Part shown: positions 6,422 through 10,667 of the stretch, one piece after another
How positions within the stretch are numbered: position 1 is the first letter of the stretch
Layout of the letters: each line of letters opens with the position of its first letter
Source of the DNA: an uncultured Verrucomicrobiota bacterium
Lineage (GTDB): Bacteria > Verrucomicrobiota > Kiritimatiellia > RFP12 > UBA1067
Length of the DNA stretch: 10,667 nucleotides
Assembly: GCA_946631345.1 (NCBI GenBank)
Contig: CAMPAA010000099.1
Span: forward strand, 1-10,667
Reading direction: 5' to 3'
The notes under the pieces: generated by a model
What the model saw: only the letters and a program-made list of their open reading frames with translations
Databases searched by the model: none
Told to the model about the DNA's origin: nothing
Made by a program: the position numbers and the translations under genes

Positions 6422-7495
6422 TCAGCGCTGGACGCGCGCGTTGCCCGCGTAGACGTCCCACACCTGCTTTTCGTCGGCCGGCTCGGCGTAGTCATTCAGG
6501 GACGAGGCCGCCATCACGCCGGATGCCCAGCCGAACTGGAGGCACTTCTCGGCGTCCCAGCCCTTCAGCACGCCGTACAGGAGACCGCCGGTGAAGCCGT
6601 CGCCGCCGCCGATGCGGTCCAGCACGTCGATCTCGCGCGGCTCCTCGACGAACCACTTGCCCTTCGCGTAGAGGATCGCGCCCCAAAGATGCTTGGAGGC
6701 GGAAATCACCTGGCGGAGTGTGGTGCCGTACATCTGCGCATTCGGATACTTCTTCGTCACCTGGACGATCATCTCCTTGAACCGCTCGATCTTGCTCTTG
6801 AGATCCTTGCCACCCGCCTCAGGGCCCTTGAAGCCGAGGCAGAGCTGGAAATCCTCCTCGTTGCCCACGAGGATGTCGGCCACGGACGCGATCTTGTGGA
6901 ACGCGGCGGAGAGTTCCTTCTCGCGGCCTTTCCAGAAGGTTGCACGGTAGTTGAGATCGAAGGAAACGAGCACACCATACTTCTTTGCTTCGGCGGCGAG
7001 CTTCAGGCAGCACTTTGTGGTCTCAGGGCTCATCGCGGCGATGAGGCCGGAAAGGTGGAGTATGCCCACGCCGTCCTTGCCGAAGAGCTTCGCGGTGTCG
7101 TAGTCCTTGGCGTCGAGCGTGCGGCCGACCTCGCCGGCGCGGTCGTTCCACACGCGCGGAGCGCGCAGGCCGAAGCCGGAATCTGCTATGTTGAACTGGT
7201 GACGGAAGCCCCACGGCCCGCCCTGCGCCACGTCAGGCCCGACGAACGCGATGTTGCGCGCGCGGAGCTGCGCCTTGATGAACGCCGCCATCGGGCTTCC
7301 GGCCACGAAGCGCGTCATCACGAGGCATTCGGGGCCGAGCGAGGACGTGACGTTCAGCACGTTCGTCTCGGCGCTCGTTGCCTGGAGCAGGAAACGGTTG
7401 GAGTTGTGCACCGCCATGCGGTTCTCGGGCGTGATTCTCAGGCCCATCGAAGACAGGCAGGCGACTGCGTACTTTGCGTTCTTCTTGACTTTCAT
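6422..7495 (-). CDS. PfkB-family sugar kinase, probably 2-keto-3-deoxygluconate (KDG) kinase-like
   Basis: A cytoplasmic ribokinase-fold kinase of 357 residues. The PfkB signature near the C-terminus reads DRIGGGDGFTGG, with catalytic-base candidate D299; this GGGD form occurs in KDG kinases. DLNYR (180-184) followed by a Trp (W188) and GNEED (211-215) are also typical of KDG kinases, which phosphorylate KDG from uronate or pectin breakdown. The N-terminal half is atypical: around 41-48 it reads SAETNVLN where PfkB proteins usually have GGAEANVA, so the true substrate may differ. The open frame extends 54 codons upstream, but that stretch overlaps the DUF1080 gene in another frame. ATG at 7495 is chosen because AAGGA lies 8 nt upstream and the start directly follows the previous stop (TAAGATG), implying translational coupling. 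Confidence 0.85.
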   Translation of the reverse strand: MKVKKNAKYAVACLSSMGLRITPENRMAVHNSNRFLLQATSAETNVLNVTSSLGPECLVMTRFVAGSPMAAFIKAQLRARNIAFVGPDVAQGGPWGFRHQFNIADSGFGLRAPRVWNDRAGEVGRTLDAKDYDTAKLFGKDGVGILHLSGLIAAMSPETTKCCLKLAAEAKKYGVLVSFDLNYRATFWKGREKELSAAFHKIASVADILVGNEEDFQLCLGFKGPEAGGKDLKSKIERFKEMIVQVTKKYPNAQMYGTTLRQVISASKHLWGAILYAKGKWFVEEPREIDVLDRIGGGDGFTGGLLYGVLKGWDAEKCLQFGWASGVMAASSLNDYAEPADEKQVWDVYAGNARVQR

Positions 7496-7496
7496 C

Positions 7497-8282
7497 TTAC
7501 AGTTCCTTGATCTTGAGGTTGCGGAAAGACACGGTGGAGTCGGAGTGGTCCTGCAGGAGAATGCGGCCTTCCGGCAGCTCGCCCCACTTGTTGCCGTCTG
7601 TGCCCCACGTAGCGTACTTAGATTCGGCGACCGCCTTGCGGAACGCCTCGGAGCCACGCTCGTACTCGAGCACCTTCTTGCCGTTCAGCCAGTGCTCCAC
7701 ATGGCTCCCCTTTGAAACCACCATGCCGGTGTTCCATTCGCCGACCCCGTTGCACACCCTCTCGGCGTTGGCGGGGATGAGGTCGTAGAGGGAGGCGACG
7801 CGACGGTTGCCGTCTTCGCCCTTGTTCCAGTCCGGGTGGCCCTTCTCGAGGATCTGGTATTCCTCGCAGGTGCCCTTGTTCTTCGTCTGGTCGTAGAAGT
7901 ACTTCACGCCGGAGTTGGCGCTGTCGGTGAGGCGGAAGTCGAACTTGAACATGAAGTCCCTGAACTTCCTCACGGTGCAGATGTCGCCGCCGCCACCGAG
8001 CTTGGCGTCCTCCGGCGGCAGCTCGATCCACTTGCCGTTGGAGATGCCGGAACGGGGCAGTACCGTGAGCACGCCCTTGCGCATCTGCCAGCCGTGATCC
8101 GGAAACGCCGTGCACTTCGACTTGACTCCCACCCAGCCTTCGGACGTCTTGCCGTCCCAGAGGAGCTGCCAGCCTTCGGCCTTCTCCTTCTCCGAAAGCG
8201 TGTTGGGTTCCTGCTCCGGCTCGCAGAACGTGCAGCACCCCGCGACCGCCGCGAGCGCGCCGATAATAACCGTCTTCTTCAT
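7497..8282 (-). CDS. DUF1080 (3-keto-disaccharide hydrolase-like) family lipoprotein
   Basis: An exported lipoprotein of 261 residues with one DUF1080 concanavalin-like domain (about 37-261). The N-terminus has two lysines, a short hydrophobic stretch and lipobox VAGC, so C16 is the likely lipidated residue. Family landmarks are LWDGKTSEGW (41-50), NSGVKYF (123-129), YQIL (142-145), and a C-terminal LQDHSD...VSFRNLKIKEL (243-261). Some family members hydrolyse 3-keto-glycosides; many have no assigned function, and the domain is expanded in PVC bacteria that degrade glycans. A role at the cell envelope in binding or processing carbohydrates is inferred, and the specific substrate is unknown. 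It is the first gene of the minus-strand operon, with its own promoter at 8317-8327 and ribosome-binding site at 8293-8298. Its TAA stop is one base from the kinase ATG. Confidence 0.92.
   Translation of the reverse strand: MKKTVIIGALAAVAGCCTFCEPEQEPNTLSEKEKAEGWQLLWDGKTSEGWVGVKSKCTAFPDHGWQMRKGVLTVLPRSGISNGKWIELPPEDAKLGGGGDICTVRKFRDFMFKFDFRLTDSANSGVKYFYDQTKNKGTCEEYQILEKGHPDWNKGEDGNRRVASLYDLIPANAERVCNGVGEWNTGMVVSKGSHVEHWLNGKKVLEYERGSEAFRKAVAESKYATWGTDGNKWGELPEGRILLQDHSDSTVSFRNLKIKEL
7504..7508 (-). promoter_or_regulatory. Ribosome-binding site of the sugar kinase gene
   Basis: AAGGA on the minus strand lies within the last codons of the DUF1080 gene, 8 nt before the ATG at 7495. It decides the kinase start against the longer open frame. 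Confidence 0.7.
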
Positions 8283-8292
8283 CTGTTCAGAA

Positions 8293-8298
8293 TCCTTT
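8293..8298 (-). promoter_or_regulatory. Ribosome-binding site of the DUF1080 lipoprotein gene
   Basis: AAAGGA on the minus strand lies 10 nt before the ATG at 8282. The spacing is slightly long but acceptable. The start is also supported by the signal peptide that begins there. Confidence 0.6.
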
Positions 8299-8316
8299 CA
8301 TTTTTAAAATGCCGCT

Positions 8317-8327
8317 ATTATACCACA
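8317..8327 (-). promoter_or_regulatory. Extended -10 promoter of the five-gene operon
   Basis: TGTGGTATAAT on the minus strand (TATAAT at 8322 to 8317) is identical over 11 bases to the box before the desulfurase gene. Transcription should start near 8310, leaving a leader of about 28 nt with a ribosome-binding site. No -35 consensus is evident; a GC-rich inverted repeat occupies that region instead. Confidence 0.72.
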
Positions 8328-8335
8328 ATTCCCGT

Positions 8336-8378
8336 CCGCCGCCCGGCGAAAACGGCAGCGGAGCTTCGCCGGCGGCGG
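8336..8378. repeat. GC-rich inverted repeat upstream of the operon promoter
   Basis: CCGCCGCCCGGCGAA (8336-8350) and TTCGCCGGCGGCGG (8365-8378) pair along 14 bp with one bulged C around a 14-nt loop. It starts 9 bp upstream of TGTGGTATAAT and covers the -35 region. No T-run follows on either strand, so it is not a standard terminator. It could be an operator or a structural element. Confidence 0.55.
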
Positions 8379-8549
8379 TGACCGGTGAATTTGTTATGGA
8401 TGCATTGGCGAGCGTGTTTTGATTCTTGCCGCACCAGCTGCCGTCCCAGGCATAGACGTTTTTGTCAAGGTTTTCCAGCAGTTTTTTGGCTGGCCACGTT
8501 ACGGTAAACATGGCTATCGAAACGCAAGCGGTATGGCGTGAGAATCCGT
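8379..8549. other. Intergenic stretch without an assigned gene
   Basis: Part of the 358-bp gap between the DUF1080 gene and fusA. It looks less GC-rich than the flanking genes. A 102-codon minus-strand frame (8287-8595) crosses it, but that frame also runs through the operon promoter, the GC-rich repeat and part of the fusA terminator, and it shows no recognised domain or ribosome-binding site. No tRNA-like or riboswitch-like fold was recognised. It could be a decayed gene or a small RNA locus. Confidence 0.4.
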
Positions 8550-8566
8550 AAACCTTGCATAGGTTT
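8550..8566. repeat. Small inverted repeat next to the fusA terminator
   Basis: AAACCT and AGGTTT are perfect 6-bp arms around TGCAT. It lies just beyond the T-run of the predicted fusA terminator and could form a second hairpin in any read-through transcript. Its role is unknown. Confidence 0.4.
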
Positions 8567-8569
8567 GGC

Positions 8570-8611
8570 AAAAACAGACAAGCCGCATGCGCCATGTCTG
8601 GTGCATGCGGC
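8570..8611 (-). terminator. Rho-independent terminator of fusA
   Basis: On the minus strand, 30 nt after the fusA stop, GCCGCATGCACCA and TGGCGCATGCGGC form a 13-bp stem with a 4-nt loop (GACA). There is one A-C mismatch, and a flanking G-U pair can extend the stem. The stem (8611 to 8582) is followed by CTTGTCTGTTTTT, with five Ts at 8574 to 8570. The T-run starts 7 nt after the stem, slightly late, so efficiency is uncertain. No T-run exists on the plus-strand side, so it is directional for fusA. Confidence 0.7.
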
Positions 8612-8640
8612 CGACTGCTGCCGTTTCAGCAAAGAACCGG

Positions 8641-10667
8641 CTATTCCGCAGAGGCGCGGACCTTGCCTTCCTTCACGCGCTTTGCGATTACCTCTTCGGC
8701 AATCGACTTCGGCACGGCCTCGTACTGCTTGAAGATCATCGTGAACGTGCCGCGGCCCTGCGTGACCGTGCGGATCGCGTTCGAGTAGCCGAACATCTCG
8801 CCGAGCGGGACGGTCGCCTTGATGAGCTTCACCCCAGCACGATCCTCCATGCCCTCCACGCGCCCGCGGCGCTGGTTGATGGAGCCGTTCGCCGCGCCCA
8901 TGTACTGGTCGGGAACGGCAACCTCGACATCCATCATAGGCTCGAGAAGCTGCGGCTTCGCCTTGAGGAATCCCTTCTGGAAGCACTGGCGCGCGCACTC
9001 GATGAACGCAAATTCGTTCGAGTCCACTTCGTGGTAGGAGCCGAAGTACACCGTGGCCTTCACGTCTACGACAGGGAACCCGCCGAGCGGGCCGGCCTCA
9101 AGGGCCTTCTTCACGCCCTTCTCGACCGCCGGGATGTATTCCGTGGGAATCACGCCGCCCTTGACCTCGTTGACGAACTCGAAGCCCTTGCCGGGCTCCT
9201 GCGGCTCAAGCTTGAGGCACACATGCGCGTACTGGCCGCGGCCACCGGATTGCTTGACGTGCTTGTACTCGTTCTCCACCGGCACCGTGATCGTCTCGCG
9301 GTACGCCACCTGCGGAGCGCCCACGTCGCAGGCGACGTTGAACTCGCGTTTCAGGCGGTCCACGATGACCTCAAGGTAAAGCTCGCCCATGCCCGCGATG
9401 ATCGTCTCGCTCGTCTCCTGATCGAACGTCACCACAAAGGTTGGGTCTTCCATCGCAAGCGCATGGAGCGCTACGCCGAGCTTTTCGTTGTCCTGGCGGG
9501 ACTGCGGCTTCACCGCCACCGAGATCACGGGTGCCGGGAAGTCGATGGATTCAAGGGTGATCGGATGCTCTGGGTCGCAGAGCGTATCGCCCGTGCGGGT
9601 CTGGGTGAGGCCAACGCACGCCACGATGTCACCGGCCTGCGCCTCGTCCAGAGCCTCCTGCTTGTTCGCGTGCATGCGGAAAAGGCGCGAGATGCGCTGC
9701 TCCTGGTTGATTGTGGAGTCCAGCAGCTCGCCGCCCAGCTTGAGCTTGCCCGAATACACGCGCACGAACGTGATCTTGCCCATCGCCTTGTCGGACATGA
9801 TCTTGAACGCGAGACCGCAGAAAGGCTCGTCATCGGAGACCTCGCGCTTCTGCGAAGGATCGTCAGCAGAGATGGCCGGACCGGCATCGAGCGGGGACGG
9901 CAGATAGTCGCACACGCCGTCGAGCAGCTGCTGCACGCCCTTGTCCTTGAACGCGGAGCCGCAGAACGCCGGAGTGATCGTGCGGGCAATGCAGCCCTTG
10001 CGGATCGCCGCCTTGATCTCGGCATCCGAGAGTTCCTCGCCCGCGAAGAACTTCTCCATGAGTGCGTCGTCCTGCTCGGCAGCGCTCTCAACCATCTTCT
10101 GGCGGTACTCCTGCGCCTTCTCCATGTACTCGGCGGGGATATCCTTCTCGATGACCGTCTTGCCGAGGGTCTTCATATCATAGTAGAGCGCTTTCATCTT
10201 GATGAGGTCGATGACGCCCTCGAACGTCTCCGCCGCGCCGATCGGGATAACGACCGGAACCGGGTTCGCGCCGAGCTGGTTCTTCATCTGCTCCATGACG
10301 CTGTAGAAGTTCGCGCCGACGCGGTCCATCTTGTTGACGAACGCGATCTTCGGCACCTTGTACTTCTCGGACTGGCGCCACACCTGCTCGGACTGCGGCT
10401 GCACGCCGCCCACCGCGCAGTAGAGGGCCACCGCGCCGTCGAGAACGCGCAGGGAGCGCTCCACCTCGGCCGTGAAGTCCACGTGTCCGGGAGTGTCGAT
10501 CAACGACAGGCGGTAGTCGCCCCACGAAACGCACGTGGCGGCGGACTGGATCGTGATGCCGCGCTCCTGCTCCTGGACCATGAAGTCCATCGTCGCGGCG
10601 CCGTCATGCACTTCGCCGATCTTGTAGTTCTTGCCCGAATAGTAGAGGATTCGCTCGGATGTGGTCG
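8641..10667 (-). CDS. fusA: Elongation factor G, N-terminus off the window
   Basis: A translational GTPase that drives ribosomal translocation and, with RRF, ribosome recycling. About 674 residues are visible, of an expected 690-705. The frame enters the window as TTSERILYYSG, just after the P-loop, so roughly the first 20 residues and most of the G1 motif are missing. G2 (RGITI), G3 (DTPGHVDF at 10497-10474), G4 (NKMD at 10335-10324) and G5 (GSAF) are intact. Domains II to V follow, including QSGGRGQYAHV in domain IV and RGRVEGM in domain V. A GTG at 10611 gives an apparent start but is an internal valine codon in the conserved EVHDGAATMD. The gene ends with TAG at 8641 followed by a hairpin terminator. 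Neighbouring rpsL, rpsG or tuf genes, if present, lie outside the window. Confidence 0.96.
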   Translation of the reverse strand, partial: TTSERILYYSGKNYKIGEVHDGAATMDFMVQEQERGITIQSAATCVSWGDYRLSLIDTPGHVDFTAEVERSLRVLDGAVALYCAVGGVQPQSEQVWRQSEKYKVPKIAFVNKMDRVGANFYSVMEQMKNQLGANPVPVVIPIGAAETFEGVIDLIKMKALYYDMKTLGKTVIEKDIPAEYMEKAQEYRQKMVESAAEQDDALMEKFFAGEELSDAEIKAAIRKGCIARTITPAFCGSAFKDKGVQQLLDGVCDYLPSPLDAGPAISADDPSQKREVSDDEPFCGLAFKIMSDKAMGKITFVRVYSGKLKLGGELLDSTINQEQRISRLFRMHANKQEALDEAQAGDIVACVGLTQTRTGDTLCDPEHPITLESIDFPAPVISVAVKPQSRQDNEKLGVALHALAMEDPTFVVTFDQETSETIIAGMGELYLEVIVDRLKREFNVACDVGAPQVAYRETITVPVENEYKHVKQSGGRGQYAHVCLKLEPQEPGKGFEFVNEVKGGVIPTEYIPAVEKGVKKALEAGPLGGFPVVDVKATVYFGSYHEVDSNEFAFIECARQCFQKGFLKAKPQLLEPMMDVEVAVPDQYMGAANGSINQRRGRVEGMEDRAGVKLIKATVPLGEMFGYSNAIRTVTQGRGTFTMIFKQYEAVPKSIAEEVIAKRVKEGKVRASAE

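Larger units (their letters stand above)
2194..8310 (-). other. Putative five-gene operon
   Basis: Five same-strand genes lie in the order DUF1080 lipoprotein, KDG-kinase-like kinase, guaB, ETF-QO-like oxidoreductase, fabG, with gaps of 1, 26, 12 and 47 nt. A promoter is visible only before the first gene. I saw no internal terminator or TATAAT-type promoter in the gaps, and no terminator after fabG. Co-transcription is inferred from spacing; promoters inside coding regions cannot be excluded. Confidence 0.65.

Noticed and set aside
5487..6452. A 321-codon plus-strand open frame antisense to guaB
   Set aside because: It mirrors codon bias of the GC-rich guaB gene, has no recognisable domain, and guaB is unmistakable on the other strand.
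6396..6461. A 22-residue N-terminal extension of IMP dehydrogenase
   Set aside because: It overlaps the end of the kinase gene and is unlike IMPDH; the ATG at 6395 has a strong ribosome-binding site and a typical N-terminus.
6689..7510. A 273-codon plus-strand open frame antisense to the sugar kinase
   Set aside because: Arginine- and leucine-rich composition without domains; a shadow of the minus-strand kinase gene.
7496..7657. A 54-residue N-terminal extension of the sugar kinase
   Set aside because: It lies wholly within the DUF1080 coding sequence in another frame; the ATG at 7495 has a ribosome-binding site and family-like sequence begins there.
8440..8468. A TTGACA -35 box on the minus strand at 8468-8463
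   Set aside because: No -10-like hexamer lies 16-18 bp downstream; the sequence there is GC-rich.
8287..8595. A 102-codon minus-strand frame in the fusA-DUF1080 gap
   Set aside because: It runs through the promoter, the GC-rich inverted repeat and part of the fusA terminator, and has no ribosome-binding site or recognised domain. It is kept only as an unexplained stretch.
10609..10611. GTG as the start of fusA
   Set aside because: This is an internal valine codon in the conserved EVHDGAATMD; the frame continues upstream with EF-G sequence to the window edge.

Overview
The window is about 10.7 kb of GC-rich bacterial chromosome carrying eight protein genes, two of them cut by the window edges. 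No tRNA, rRNA, CRISPR array, insertion sequence or phage gene was seen. The gene set is mostly housekeeping (DNA polymerase I 5'-nuclease, cysteine desulfurase, FabG, IMP dehydrogenase, elongation factor G). Added to it are a DUF1080 lipoprotein, a KDG-kinase-like sugar kinase and an ETF-QO-like flavoprotein. DUF1080 lipoproteins are especially common in the PVC group (Planctomycetes, Verrucomicrobia, Kiritimatiellae, Lentisphaerae), so an uncultured PVC-type bacterium is my best guess. That is an inference from gene content; no 16S or closely matched protein is available here.

Layout. Bases 1-880 (minus) hold the N-terminal 293 codons of a PolA-type 5'-3' exonuclease. A 124-bp divergent promoter region follows (881-1004), then a NifS/IscS-type cysteine desulfurase (1005-2186, plus). 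This gene meets fabG (2194-2958, minus) tail to tail with only 7 bp between the stop codons. Read on the minus strand from the right, bases 8310 to 2194 look like one five-gene operon: DUF1080 lipoprotein, PfkB/KDG-kinase-like kinase, guaB, ETF-QO-like oxidoreductase with a ferredoxin tail, fabG. The gaps are 1, 26, 12 and 47 nt. Bases 8283-8640 are intergenic and hold the operon promoter, inverted repeats and the terminator of the next gene. Bases 8641-10667 (minus) are fusA, lacking only its first 20 or so codons.

Gene relations. The first two operon genes suggest carbohydrate use: an exported DUF1080 lipoprotein, then a cytoplasmic sugar-acid kinase translationally coupled to it. The last three are biosynthetic or redox genes (GTP synthesis, flavin/Fe-S electron transfer, fatty-acid ketoreduction). 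No obvious single pathway joins all five, so they may be co-expressed for growth-related reasons rather than forming one system.

The most distinctive signal is regulatory. The three visible promoters share TGGTATAAT, an extended -10 box, without a convincing -35 box. At polA and the desulfurase gene this box lies so close to an ATG without a ribosome-binding site that both mRNAs should be leaderless or nearly so. Most genes inside the operon have clear AAGGA-type ribosome-binding sites. I found no strong evidence for a wholly new biological system. The ETF-QO-like protein with eight C-terminal cysteines is the best protein-level lead.
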